Positions 39,475-51,847 of a DNA stretch of 64,000 bases are shown here, one piece after another. A program made the translations under genes and the position numbers. The DNA is from Lanius collurio (Eukaryota > Chordata > Aves > Passeriformes > Laniidae), in assembly GCA_020086605.1 (NCBI GenBank), contig JACBWW010000028.1, positions 7,383,971-7,447,970 of the forward strand, written 5' to 3'. Under the pieces are notes generated by a model that did not search any database, was not told where the DNA came from, and saw only the letters and a list, made by a program, of their open reading frames with translations. The stretch's first letter is position 1. The number at the start of each line of letters is the position of its first letter.

Positions 39475-40568
39475 TGTGTTTGGTTGGCATGGCAAGGTTT
39501 TGATAGCAGGACTCTACAGGGTGCTCCACACACATCCAACAGAACCAGCGCCAGCTTGCTATAAGACAAACCACCACAGGCCAAGTCCAAGTCCAAGTCC
39601 AAGTCCAAGTCCAACAGCTGCAATGGTAGCACCACTGGAATAATATAGTGAAAAAGAGATAAAAACTGCTCCTCAATAGCAGCTGGGAAACATGATTGAG
39701 AACACGTGAGAGAAACAACCTTGCAGCCACCGAGGTCAGTGCAGGAGGGGCAGAAGGTGCTCCAGGTGCCAGAGCAGATTCCCCTGCAGCCCGTGGTGCT
39801 GACTGCAGTGAGTCACACTGTGCCCCTGCAGCTCATGGAGCTTCATGGTGGGGCAGAGATCCACCTGCAGCCCCTGGAGGAGCCCAAGTCAGAGCAGTTA
39901 GATGGCTAAGGCTGTGACCCCACAAGAAACCTGCATTGGAGCAGGGTCCTGGCAGGACCTGGGGTCCCATGAAGACAGGAGCCTGTGCTGTAGCAGGTTT
40001 GCTGGCAGGACTTGTGACCCAGTGGAGCAGTCTGTTCCTGAAGTGAAAAGGGACCCACACTGGAGCAGTTCATGAAGAACTGCAGCCTGCAGGAAGAATC
40101 CACATTGGAAATGTTCATGGAGGTTCACAGGTTCTCCTATAGGAGGGACCCCACACTAGAGAAGCAGAAAAGTGTGAGGAGCCCTCCCGCAGCAGAGGAA
40201 GCAGCAGCAGATACAGCTGTGATGAACTGCAGTCTCCATTCCCTGTCCCTCTGCACCACTGGAAGGGAAGAGGTAGAGAGAACTGAGCTTAAAATTAAGC
40301 CCAGGAAGATGAGAGGATTGTGAGATAGGTGTTTTACAATTTAGTTTTTATTTCTCATTACTCTACTGATTTGCTTGGCAAGAATTTATATTAATTTCCT
40401 CAAGTCAAGTCGCTTTTACCTGTGACTGTAATTGCTGAATATCTCCCTGTTATTAGCTTCACCCACAAGCCTTTTATTACTTTTTTTTCTGCCTTGTACA
40501 GCTGAGGAGGTGAGTAAGAGAGCTGCTTGGTGGGAATCTGGTACCCAGTAAGGGTCAAAAGCACCACA
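39475..40568 (+). mobile_element. ERVL-type solo LTR (long passerine family)
   Basis: The element is 1,094 bases long. It starts TGTGTTTGGTTGGCATGGCAAGG, followed by GTGAGAGAAACAACCTTGCAG and a long GC-rich core with repeated 'GGAGCAG...CTGCAGCC' modules. It then has GTGTGAGGAG, a TTTATTTCTCATTACTC region and ends GCACCACA. Flanking pentamers ACATT (39470-39474) and ACAGT (40569-40573) match at four of five bases, fitting the 5-base duplications of ERVL. The usual AATAAA is degraded (AGAATTTATATT near 40380). Many overlapping frames on both strands come from the GC-rich core and are not genes. Confidence 0.82.
39581..39614. repeat. (CCAAGT)n hexamer expansion inside the LTR
   Basis: Five exact CCAAGT units plus a partial unit lie in the 5' part of the ERVL LTR. 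On the minus strand they create an alternating Trp-Thr open frame. Confidence 0.95.
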
Positions 40569-40573
40569 ACAGT

Positions 40574-42712
40574 CAAGATGTCTTATACCGCAGGCAGCCC
40601 TCTTTTCCTTTCTGATTCACAGTGTGTTCTACATCTAAACTGTGTTTTCTTAACCTTTAATCTCAGAAGATTGCCAATTTATGGTACATATTCTTTGCAA
40701 ATCAGACATGACCCCTGCTTTCAGGAACAGAATAATGAAAAGGAAGAAAAACATGATCTAGTTCCATGTTAGTATTTGTTCGAGTTTGCCACTGGAAGGT
40801 GGAATTAAAGGAACGGAAGACACCTGATCAGTGTTCAGTGTCTCACCTAAAGTAACACATCACTTCAAGCACAACAATGCTTTCTCATGCCAAGCCATTA
40901 TCTCTGCTAAAATTATCTCTATGTATTGCCCATGGTGGTATTTCTCACTTAGGCAGACTATTCAAATGTGATACCAGAAATGCAGCAGTAGGTGGCATAA
41001 TTACACTGTGATCTGGGGGAAATTCCAGCTTCACTCTTCTCTAAGTCAAGCAGACCAAATATTTTTTTAAAAAAGCACTCTATACCCAAAACATTTTGCT
41101 CTCCAACTGAGGTAATATGAAGCTGGCTGAACAACTAAAAGAGCAGAAACAACACAGGGAAAACTGAAACCCTTTTCTCATAAGAAAGCTGAGCTCTAGG
41201 CCCAAATTCTTGTAATAATGGTGAGAATCAAGCTGGAATTCAGTGTTTATATTCCTTTCTTTTAACTGAAAGCAATACAATTTTCAGAAAAGAAGTCCAT
41301 TGAGTTCTTATGTATTTATGTAGACAATGTGGTTAACATTACTCATCCTTGCTCTAAGACTATTTGCTTTCATACAGATTTTAAGGGAAGATTGGTTGGA
41401 CAATTACAGCTTTGGTGTTTTTTAAGGAATCATAACTCCATTTTGTATTAACTATATATCAGAATTTTTCCCTTGGACTTCTCAGCTGTCATAGGTTCTC
41501 AAAAATTTCATGTGAAGTTATTTTTAGTTACAGTAAAATCCCTCACTGCATTTTAGGCTATGATTTCAAAGTGATAAGTAGATATTAAAGCATGTGAAAC
41601 ATGACACCGTAAACAACCTAATATCACAGCTTCTGAGCCACAGGCAACAGTAAAACTAAATTTTTCTTACCAGTAGGGGTTAGCAGTATGTTAAAGAAAA
41701 CTGAATTGCATGGTGCCCGTTTCCTTCATCCTTAAGAATGTTTTAAGATACTCCTTGTCTTGCAAAATACTTTGATTTTTCTAGAGTGCAGAATAAACTG
41801 TTGAGTAGATGTCAGAATTATCCTGCTTATATATGGTTCTCATTCACTGAATTGTAATCTCAGAAGGAATTAAAACCTGTGAAAAAAATATGCTCAAAAC
41901 CAGCTGTAGCATCAGTGTAGCTAATAGTCCTAATAGGTGACAGCACCTGGAGTGCTCCAGAGGCAACACAAATCCGTGTTAGAAACCCAGATTTCCTCCT
42001 TGCTATCACCACATGTCCCCTTTCTTCAGCTATCTTTACTGCTGCCTTTTCACATTTAGAGAAATAACACAGCAAGATATATTGTCTAGAAACTTTTCTA
42101 TAACTTATGCATAAGTTTTGAAGACTATGGGCTAATATGACATTCTTACAGGCAGGTTGGGCAAAGAGAAATATCACCACCTCCGCCCTATTTCGCTATC
42201 TCTCCTATCTCTTGCAAGCAAGAATAATAGGTTTCTAATTTGCACACAGAATTTGGGTTATCTTCCTTGTGGCACACTGAGTGCACACACTTTTCCTATC
42301 CCAGACGACACTACTGCAGTCTTCAAGGTGTTCCTCTGTCTTCTAGAAGAGCCTCTTATAGCACCTTTAGGCAAAAACGCCCACAATAGAGGAAAGGGCT
42401 GGATCCCCTTATCTAAGACTTCACCAGGGAGGATTTGAGATCTGGAAAAAAGAAAATATTCTTCCAGTTCAGGTTTTTGTTTCTATCAGTTGTGATAGAA
42501 GCAAAGAGGCTCATGTGGACAAGTTTTTTCCACCTTGCACACTGCAGTACATCAATTACACAATCAAATTTCTTTCTACAAGACAGTCATTGGAGTGGGC
42601 TGAGATGCTGATGCTTATTGAATAGAAGGTACTCAGCACTATAATGTTGCTCTTACTACTCAATGAAGACTCACATTTTAGTATATTCCTCACACTTTAT
42701 TCTGAATATTGA
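40574..42712. other. Unique AT-rich sequence, nothing recognised
   Basis: No repeat family or supported exon was seen. Frames at 41860-42438 have no recognisable domain. Confidence 0.55.
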
Positions 42713-42848
42713 CCCTGACATCAGCTCAGCTTGTTAGACTCTGGTGCTAAAAACACAAAGGTTGTGGGTTCAGTCCCCATATGGGCCAAAAGTGGGACAT
42801 GATGATCCTCACAGGTCCCTTTCAAGAGAATATTCTGTGATGCTGTGA
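42713..42848 (+). mobile_element. tRNA-Ile-derived SINE (TguSINE1 type)
   Basis: The first 76 or so bases are a decayed tRNA-Ile: A-box-like CAGCTCAGCTTG near 42722, an anticodon-arm GGTGCTAAAAACA, B box GGTTCAGTCCC at 42768-42778 and acceptor ATGGGCC. The tail GACATGATGATCC...GGTCCCTTTC...TATTCTGTGATGCTGTGA is a CR1 3' end, which lets the SINE use CR1 machinery. It is a repeat, not a functional tRNA gene: the anticodon loop is mutated and the stems are broken. A second copy lies at 47697-47837 on the other strand. Confidence 0.88.
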
Positions 42849-45800
42849 CCTACTAACTTCTGTGTGAAAGTCAAGTGTTTGTCACCCATCACACTTAGTG
42901 TGCTCCTCCAAATACTCCACAAGGTAAAGGACCATTATGATTCCTTTGCTTTTACTGATGACAAATGAAAGCATGGCAGTCAAAGTCAACATTGTGATGA
43001 CTGTTTCAAGTCAGTAAAATGTGATTTTTCAAGTTTTCAGGACAGAATTTCCATTTACTAAAATTTAGTTGTGAAATCTCAACATGTATGTGAACTGGGA
43101 TGCTCAGGGTTAGAAGTAAATAGTAAATATGCAAATAGTTAATGAGGGGTCTGGCTTGGAGCTCTGATTTTTGGGGTGTTCTGTTTGGTTTATTTGCAGG
43201 AGTTTGGCTTCGGTGACCTATAAAAATTTCAGTAACACTTTGTGCAACGGAAATTAAATTCTCAAGGACACATTTCATCTGTCTTAGTTTTAAGACCTCT
43301 CTTCTCTACATCAGTCATCAAATACTCCTGTCTCCATACCATTCAATCTCCACAAACCATTGAAAAGTTTGATCTCATATTCCAAATGTTTATTATTATT
43401 TTCTTGTTAACAGCATTAGTCTTCAGTACACTGTGCAAGCATACTGACTGTTCAAAATACAGCAGGAAGAGCACCCTCTGAGAGACTGTCCATTTACTTA
43501 CACATGAAGATGCAGGAAATTGTAGTATTTCCGAATCATCTTTTAAGAGTGCTTGGGAATAATCCACCCACCCCGTTATGCTACTTTATAGCATAAGCTT
43601 CTATGTTGCATGTCAGAAACTATGAAATGAACAGTTCCCCGGCATTTGTCTCCCAGCCCCAAACTGCATATTTCAAATGCATATATTCAAACTTACCAAA
43701 TTCATCAATAATACTGGAACAATTGAGGGCATTATTACAGTGAACAGTATTAATGCTGCCAGAGGGAAATATTTCAATGTGGCATGATTGCAAGGGACTC
43801 CAGATCTTTCAGATTCTATTCTTATGCTCAAGTCAAATCAAGTTGCACCTTGCAAGGATTTAGTTGTTTTTTAAGCAAAACATCCTTCTTCACAAAAAAT
43901 GTTTCACAACAGAATGTGTTGTGTGAGTGTTTCTGTCCTTTCTCCTCTACCCTTACAGTCTATCCTGGAAGTTCAAAGAAGTTTCCTAAATTAAATATTC
44001 ATAATTAAGCTCTCTTCTCACAGTTATTTCTCCTTTATAGGAAATGGAAACTGAATAAGTTTTTTTCCACATATAATTAGCCCTTCTCCCACACTCTTGC
44101 AATATTCTCTCTTGGAAAATCCATTCCAGTTACTGGGATTTCCTGCTGGTTTTGGGAGGGGTTTGGTTTGGTTTTGTTTGTTGTTTGGGTTTTTTTAAGA
44201 GAAGCCACCTAGCTTTTAGCTTTTGTACTTTTATTTCTGTTACTGCCCTGGCTGATTTCTTCTTGGCAGATGTTCCCAAGCTCTGTCTTACGAGTGTTCT
44301 CTGAAAGTTGTCAGGCACTTTTACATATTTATCTAATAACAGGTGTTGTCTTGCTCAGGGTTTTTTCATGTAACATCTGTCCCAATTCCCTATTTGCCCA
44401 TAAGAGTTAAATCCTGTGTGGCTCACAGGACATAAAATTGTTCTCTGGAAACAAACAAACTTTTCTTTTGTGTCAGTGGATTCCCACAGTGTTCTAAAAC
44501 TACTGTTCTGTCAGGACAGTAGACAATGCACAGCTGATATTAAAACAAAAACCAACCAACTAAAACCCCAAACAAACCACAAAAATGATAACAAGTCAGT
44601 ACTTTACACACTATGTTAAGCTTGAGGAATTCCTGTTACACTTAAAGAGTAACTTTATGACAGTTGTGTTGTAGTTCCTGATCTTTGTCCGTACTAGGCA
44701 AACTCTGCTAAGGTTTGCAAACATAAGTACTGATGTAAGCTTTTTCCATCCTATAAGTAAAGGTGTGTCCCTCCTTCTACTAACTGTAAGGGCCGATAAA
44801 ATTTTTTTGTGGACAACAGTTTGGATCTCCACATGTTCATACACTACAGTTTCTTTCACTGTAGTATTCCAAATTCTTAAGTCATCTCTACTGTTTCAGG
44901 CACTATCTACCTTCAGAAATGGATCACACCCATTATCTGCCAAGTTTTATATTTTAGCTGTTTTCCGAAGCATACATGGTTTTTCAGAGTTATCATTTAA
45001 TATCTTTCATTTGTTGAATACATCTTGCAAATGAAATCAGCTCCTTAAATCTTGCTGCAGCTCCCTCTGATCAGTAAAATCATATCCTCTAAGTTTAATA
45101 ATTTTTGCAAAGAACACCAAATTCTTCAGGTTCCTATGTTTACGTACAGAGCTGACTCTACAGAACAGATCCTTTCTTGTAACTGAAAGCCATTACAGGG
45201 TAGGAAGCCCCTCAGACATTCCATGTCACTGCAGCATGTAGTGCAGTAGTGTTGTTCTTCCTGGAAACCTGCAATATCATTTACTACTTGTATTTGCAGG
45301 GTCAAACATGATTTAATTTTCCAATATCTTTTTTTTTTTTTAATTATTTTTTTCTTGTCTTAGCACACTACCATGTGCAGTATGCAGTAATTATTTAGAA
45401 ATAAGATGGTTTATGCAGTTTTGATTTCAGACACTTCTAAGGTACAGAAAGCAAGCTTTCACAACACTCATTCCTCAGATGCCTGTGATCTGCAGCTCCA
45501 GTGTAGCAGCAGTCAAGGCATTGACTGCAAACACTCAAGAAGAGACACAAACCTCTCCTCAGAAGAGCACTGCCTCCCTAGAAAGCAAGACAGCAGAGCT
45601 ACTACTCTTCAATGTCTTTCATTTTTCAGTACCTGCGAATCAAGTATTGTGCTACTCAATAAAGAGATACCACACATGCTGAACACTGACAGGCCTTTTT
45701 CTGTCTCAGGTTTAGTGCACCTGCAGTTTTAAAAGCACTTGAATATCATGCTCAAGACTAATTCAACCGGTGCTTCATAAATGCAAGAGAATGACTCCTT

Positions 45801-46496
45801 CATATTTTTGCAACAAACTGTAACTCTCCCATTTTGGAACCCAACTTTTCATCTTCAATTTCTTGTGGTGTCTTTAGACTCCGTTCCAAAAAACGAGCAC
45901 AAAAATAAAGTTTTACAGTCACTTTATTGAATCAAGAGTCTGTTGTTACAGTGTTAATTTGGGAAAAAAGGTTTGAAAATACTATGTAGCAAAACAGACA
46001 CTGCGCAGAAAATAATGAAATAATGCAGATGCAAGTCATTGGCAGATCAGTTCAGAGGTACTGAGGCTTAATATGGTTATTAAAATTAAATTATGGTTAT
46101 GAAGTAATAAGTTTCAATACAGCATTAGGACTTGCTCATGAAGTAGCAGTTGTCAGTAAAAAACACACTGTCAGAAAAAACTTCAGGATTGTGGCAAAGT
46201 GTGTGCAGGTGTGTGTATGTTTCTGCATGTGTGAATGGTCCAAAATTAAAACATTCACAAATTGAGTTCTCCTGTAGGGAGTGCTTAATTTTAAATGTTT
46301 GAGACATCACAGATTTTGTCGACTTGCTTCCTGAATTCCAAATATAAAATGAAAGCATAGGATCCCACGCAAAGAAATTGGAGGCAGACATTGCATGCCT
46401 CTCATTTGTATTGCTTGCAAAATGCACTTAGTGGTTTAATTCCAGTTGCTCCTACAGAACAGACATGGAGAGCCTGCTGAAATCTAGAAGCATCGC
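42849..46496. other. Mostly unique AT-rich sequence
   Basis: No gene was identified. 44147-44197 is a short G/T-rich block. At 45904-45928 AATAAAG and CTTTATT form an inverted pair, so both strands carry a polyadenylation signal. Confidence 0.5.
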
Positions 46497-46526
46497 AGTA
46501 CAAAAGGAATGTTTTCCTTTTGTACT
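46497..46526. repeat. Perfect 13-bp hairpin
   Basis: AGTACAAAAGGAA (46497-46509) and its exact reverse complement (46514-46526) are separated by a TGTT loop. It sits about 35 bases before the GC-rich island starts, and it could be part of a terminal inverted repeat or foldback element. No partner was found at the far end of the island. Confidence 0.9.
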
Positions 46527-46559
46527 CTTTTAAGGCTCAAGCAGAATTAACTGGACACA

Positions 46560-47500
46560 CTGCACATGATAGCTGGGTCTTCCCACCTTTCTACGCCTGC
46601 AGCCAGGGCACAGCAGCTTTGCAAGCCTCTGGGGCTGTCCTGCCTCCCTTTGGGCACACATTGTTTCCCATGGCTGTCCATTCTGGCAGCAGCCCCTGCT
46701 CTGGCCATTCCAGGGCCACGTCATGCCCAAATACAAGATGCCCCTCCTAGCCTGACTTGCACGTGCAGCATGAATTCCGATGTCCAGGCTAGGAGCCACC
46801 CCACATTCCCAGCAGGCTGGCCACTGGCTGAAGCCCCAGATCTGTCCATCACCACTCTGGCTCAAGAGGCTCTCAAGCAGAAGCTCCACCGCCTCCACTT
46901 CAGCAGAAATTACAAGGACACTCCTGCATGGGGGAAAGGTACGCAGATGGCTAACCTGCACAGTGGGCCACTTGAGACCGAATGCTGCAGTCTTCCCTCT
47001 TTGTCCCTGGCTAACATCTCCTACAGACTCTGCACTGCCCTGCCATTGCCTACAGCATTTCACAACAGTTGGATTTTCTGCTCGACTCCTGAGTCCAAAT
47101 ACCTGCAGCTCTGGAAATGAAAAGTGAGAACTGCTATTTGTCATCTTCCCCTCTTGCTGCTGCTGCATGCCAGGACACGGGCTCTAGGCTGCAATGTCAC
47201 CACCATGGAGCATCACGGTGACATTTGAGAACTTCCCCTCGGACCTTGCAGCCAGCCAGTGCCAATTCCTTGGCATCTGCTGTTTGGCAGGACCAAGCCC
47301 AGCTGCCCAGGGAAATGCCTATGGCTTGGAATCATTCTGCTCTAACCCTGACAAGACAGTTTGAATGGGAGCCATCTTCATGGAAATCATAATCTACTTC
47401 TGCTCAAGATGAGTACTTTCAGCCAAAAGACTCAGCTTCTCCTGTCCCTCCAGGACAGGACAAGAAAGCCCCCTGTAATGCTGGTCTAGCATCCCTCAAG
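46560..47500. other. GC-rich, stop-poor island of unknown nature
   Basis: Composition changes sharply from the flanks. Long frames are open on both strands at once: 212 codons on the minus strand (46530-47168) and 184 and 115 codons in two plus-strand frames. Open frames on both strands point to composition rather than coding. CpG is sparse, so it is not a CpG island. No CR1, SINE or known LTR motif was recognised. It may be an old LTR or other repeat, or a retained exon cluster; I cannot decide. Confidence 0.6.
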
Positions 47501-47696
47501 GAGGAAAAGCATTTCCAAACATGTACCGATGACCAAAGTACCGAGAGAATCCATCTCCTTTGGTCAGAGGAGTGCTCTGGTGATGCTGATCATTTTACCT
47601 TTCCACACAGACATCCACACATCCCCCTTCCTAGATTCATACACACACATTTGTGGATTCCCCAGGAACAAGCATGGACACTCCTGTCTGACATAC

Positions 47697-47837
47697 AGAT
47701 TCACAGAATATTTTAAGTTGAAAGGGACCCCACAAGGGTCATCAAGTCCAGCTCATAAGTAAGTGGCCCATACAGGGATTGAACCCACAAACCTCTAGTG
47801 TTATCAGCACCATGTTCAGACCAAATGAGCTAATCTT
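47697..47837 (-). mobile_element. tRNA-Ile-derived SINE (TguSINE1 type), antisense
   Basis: Read on the minus strand it begins with TAGCTCATTTGG (A box; plus positions 47821-47832), then GGTGCTGATAACAC and B box GGGTTCAATCCCT (plus 47774-47786), then ATGGGCCAC. The CR1-like tail is CTTGATGACCCTTGTGGGG...CAACTTAAAATATTCTGTGAATCTG. It is better preserved than the copy at 42.7 kb in the tRNA part. The tRNA resemblance is a repeat signature, not a tRNA gene. Confidence 0.9.
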
Positions 47838-50354
47838 CTCTCAGTACCCCTACACAGATGCCAGCCTTCTTTTAATCCTGCATCACCTAAGGCACAAGGT
47901 GGAGCGTCTGGAATTTGCAGTTCTGATGTGGCAAAAGTATAGCCCTGTAACTGGTGCACAAAATGGCCCAACCTCTTGCTCCCACGTTTTCCCAACAGTA
48001 CACCAAAACATGGGGCCTATCAGACTTTCAGTATCTCAGCATCTTTTTGTAACAGCTGTTTCCTCTGCATGTTTACAAGGACAGGCCTCCGCTCTGTGAA
48101 CTTACCTAAACTTACATACTCAAAGTTACAGCATTTAGGCATCTGATTAGGTCAACCTGGAAATTTACAGATTGTTCCTGTGGTTTAGGGCGTGCACTTA
48201 TAATGTGTTCTCCTTCTGCTTTCTTTTATTTTATTGAAAATATATCCTAAAATATGAAGATTCAAGAATGAGAACAGTACTTTGCTAGCAAGCCTCAGCT
48301 CTTTGCACCTTAATTTCAAATGAAAATGAAAGCCCATTCCTGATCATCCAAGGTAGAGAACTATTTGATTGAAAAAAAATGTATTTCAATTACACAAACC
48401 AAACATTTGTATAGACTTTTAAAAAACCTTCTTTCAAATTCTTCACCTTTTCTTTGTCAGTAGTAGCTGTATTTTCAGACACAGAAACATTTCACAGGTG
48501 TAGCCAGCCATTAGCTCAGTTTAGAATGGCATTTCTAACTCTATATATGAAATTGAAGAGACTATTGCTCTTTTTAGTACAGCAATAGCACATTTTTTAT
48601 CCAAAGAACCAAAACAACTATACAGAGACTAAATGAGATATTAAAAATAAAAGCTGAAGCCTCGCAGGGCAGGCATGCATTTTTGATACTGCATAGCCCA
48701 AAATTAAAAAGCAACATAGGACTCAGTGCAGCCTTTGCTGTGTACCCTCAATATAAGCAACACAGGTCAGGACAGCTTTGCTTTCTTCACTGCACTCCTT
48801 GCACATTTCACCAACATACTCTTTAACCTTTTAAAGACTAAATATTCTGAACCCTGGAATAAAAGCAAGGCACCATGAATTTCATATATCAGCTGAAGCT
48901 CCTCTGAGAATAAGTAAACACAGGCATGTTCAGCTAGCAGTTTTATCTAGCTTCATAACAGGCCTTGGAGATTACATATCACCATCTGCACACTTTGGAT
49001 TTAATTTCCATTATTTGGGAGAAGCTGAAAGGCCAATTTGCCAAGAGCACACAATTGTCTGCATTTTGATTGACTGGCAGATGAGGGAAGAGTTTTGTAT
49101 TTATTACAATGAAGTCCATTGAATAAGTAACATTGGTAGCATTACCAAAATTAATAGTTCCTTCCTGCCAATGGTGTTCTTGCTGACAGAAGTGTGCTGA
49201 CACCCTTCTGCCTTCCTGCACACAAAGGCTTCATACAATAAAATCAAACATAATAGAAAATCAAAACACCTCCAAGTCTTTCCTAGTGTGCACGAGCATA
49301 TCCAGTTGTTACCATAACAACAACAATGAAAGATGCATTGGGTGAGACTTTACTTTTAACACTGAAATATCTGAAGAACTACTTTCCTCAGGAAAAAAAA
49401 TCAAGAGGGTACTAGATATTCTCTTCTTCATTTGCAAAAGGACTGCAACTTCTTACAAGCTGAAAAGCTGCTTGAAGAAGGAAACCTATATGAATAAAGA
49501 TACAATTTAACAGAGGAAAATAATATACTAATAGTCAGATTTGGAAAATTTGAAGCAAAGTTTCTTCCAGCCTCAACACTCTAGCTGCATCGAGGTCAAA
49601 GAAATCATGCCAAGACACAAAATGTCCACTAAAAAGATACTTGATCCTGTATCTATATAACTAAATCATTAAATTTATCATTTATGATGAAACAGAGCTA
49701 AAGCACATTCAATCTTTGTTTTAATTTCTGCAGTACTCTTTCTCAAGACCGCAAAGCTTGTTCTTACAAGAAAAAAGCACAAAATGTTAAATAGGATGCA
49801 AATACAGGCAATTAGCAATCTAGTTATACAAAATCCTTACTATGAACTTTGTGACTATCTGCATGCACGAGACAGAGCTACTCACTGCTTAGAGAAATTG
49901 GGCAGAAAAATTCAGTCTCTATATTAGGAAATAAAGTCAGAAGCCTTCAGAAGTCATGAGTTCAGAAACAGATGTAGGTGAAAAAAGGTAAAGCAGAACA
50001 CTTCAGCACGTTTTATGGCAAAATTGATATTTCTGACCCCTCTTCTATCCATCTCCTTTGAGAAAGTGTAATTTATAAAATGTTGTTCAGATACATTTGG
50101 TCCAAAAGAGTAAGTTTGGGGTCTTTTTTAGCCAAGGGGTGAGGAGTTCTTTTGAACATGCAAAAACCAAACAAGAAAATCACACGTACACTTCCTCCCT
50201 TTCCCCCTCCCTCCAAATAATTCTAATTAAAAGTTTGCTCTGAATTTTCAGAATTTAAGAGGTACTTACTTCCACATATAATTTTCAAGTACTCCATGAG
50301 TAGCATTTCTTGCTAATACTAACCAGCACGGTATGTATTTCCACACCAGCTTTT
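47838..50354. other. Unique AT-rich sequence, nothing recognised
   Basis: No gene or repeat family was recognised. 50191-50215 is a short pyrimidine-rich run. Confidence 0.55.
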
Positions 50355-50360
50355 TGTGTC

Positions 50361-50960
50361 TGCTGGTTTCAGCTAGAAACTCTAGGGGTAGAGCTAATTT
50401 CCTTTCCTTCGCAGTGGCTGGCATGGGGCTGTGTTTTGGATTTGTGCTAACACATGGTTGATAATACAGAGATATTTTGTTATTGCTGAGCAGGGCTTAC
50501 ACAGAGGCAAGGCCTTTTCTGCTGTTTGTGCTGCCACACTGGTGAGGGTGTTGGGGGTGCTTGGGAGGCTGGGAGGAGGCACAGCTGGGACAGGTGACCC
50601 CAAGTGACCAAAGGGGTATTCCAGACCATGTGACATCATGGTCAGTACATAAATCTGGGGGGAAGAAGCAGAAAGGAGGGAACATTTGGAGTGATGCCAT
50701 TTGTCTGTCCAAGCAAGTATTACACATGATGGAGCCCTGCTCTCCTGGAGATGGCTGAACACCTGCCTGAAAGGGGAAGCAGTGAAGTATTTTTATTTTT
50801 TGCTTTGCTTGTGTGCATGGATTTTTTTTCCCTATTAAACTACCTTTATTTCAACCCGCAATTTTTCTCACTTTTACCTTTCTGATTCTCTCTCCTCTGA
50901 TGAGGCAGGAGCAAGTGGCTGCCTGAGGTTGGTGGCTGGCTGAGATGAAACCACAACACT
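50361..50960 (+). mobile_element. ERVL-type solo LTR
   Basis: The 600-base element starts TGCTGGTTTCAGC and ends near GAAACCACAACA. It contains the landmark blocks of a widespread avian ERVL LTR: GGGCTGTGTTTTGGATTT, GGGGTATTCCA, CCATGTGACATCATG, a TATA-like TACATAAA at 50646-50653, GATGGAGCCCTGCT, and the variant signal ATTAAA at 50834-50839. GTGTC occurs directly before (50356-50360) and after (50961-50965), a 5-base target duplication that extends to TGTGTC if the end is set one base earlier. No internal sequence remains. The antisense frames over it are shadows. Confidence 0.87.
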
Positions 50961-50965
50961 GTGTC

Positions 50966-51847
50966 ACTTCTATTTCTCCAGCTTCAAGTGATGTTTCACT
51001 TAGCTATGCAAGGTCTGTGTTCCCAGCTGAATATTGCTGAAAGATTGTTCTGCAGGTTTACATCCAGTGGTTCAGTCTGTCAACATGTTCTACCACTATC
51101 ATACTTCTTTGTCTCTTAGTACTAAGGGGAGCTACAAAGGAAGGAAGCAATATCCAGACTAAGGGTAGCTGCGCATATGAAGAAATCTGAGACAGACATT
51201 TAATGGGAAACAGGTTAAGAGCTTCACACTATCAGGTATACCACTACGGGGGGGAAAGCAAAAGTCAGATTCCTGAATTATTCCCAGAGATCTCTCAATT
51301 ACATAAGGAAGCTTCAGTGTCCTCATCATATTTCTGTTTACCATCCTGGCAAATGAAGGACTGTTATCAACAGGCAATCAAAGCACAATCTTGGCAACAG
51401 ACTTAAAACCAAGTTTGATGCACTGACAGACTATTGCACTATCTGCATTTGCAAGCTCACATCATACATTAGGCAGTTTGGATTAGCTTTCATCATGTTA
51501 ACCAATGTATTACAGAAAGAAGACAAGTTATGGATTATATAGTTATCATGAAAGGTTTATGACTAAGCATAAATTCCCTAGCATACACAAAACCAGTGCT
51601 CCTTTCAAAATTCCAGAGCTAAACCTCCTCTGATTACACCTTTTTCCCAACCATATTCAGAACATATTCAATTCTGCATTTCAAAAGCAGATCAGGTTAG
51701 GACCTATTCTGTGTAACTTTCCATAATTAATTTCAGATACGTGATTTAACACACCAAACATGTAATATTTTAAAGCTCTTCCATATTAATTGGATTATGA
51801 GAAATACCCTTAGACCTGGAGGATATGCTGGGAATGAACAGATGAAG
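50966..51847. other. Unique sequence, nothing recognised
   Basis: No gene or repeat family was recognised between the ERVL LTR and the following CR1. Confidence 0.5.

Noticed and set aside
39464..39730. Minus-strand frame with alternating Trp-Thr repeat
   Set aside because: It is the reverse reading of the CCAAGT hexamer inside an ERVL LTR.
42713..42790. A functional tRNA-Ile gene
   Set aside because: The stems and anticodon loop are mutated and a CR1-like tail follows; it is the head of a SINE.
46530..47168. 212-codon minus-strand open frame, and 184-codon plus-strand frame over the same bases
   Set aside because: Both strands are open together, which points to GC-rich composition. No domain, splice context or start signal was recognised. 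Kept only as an unexplained island.
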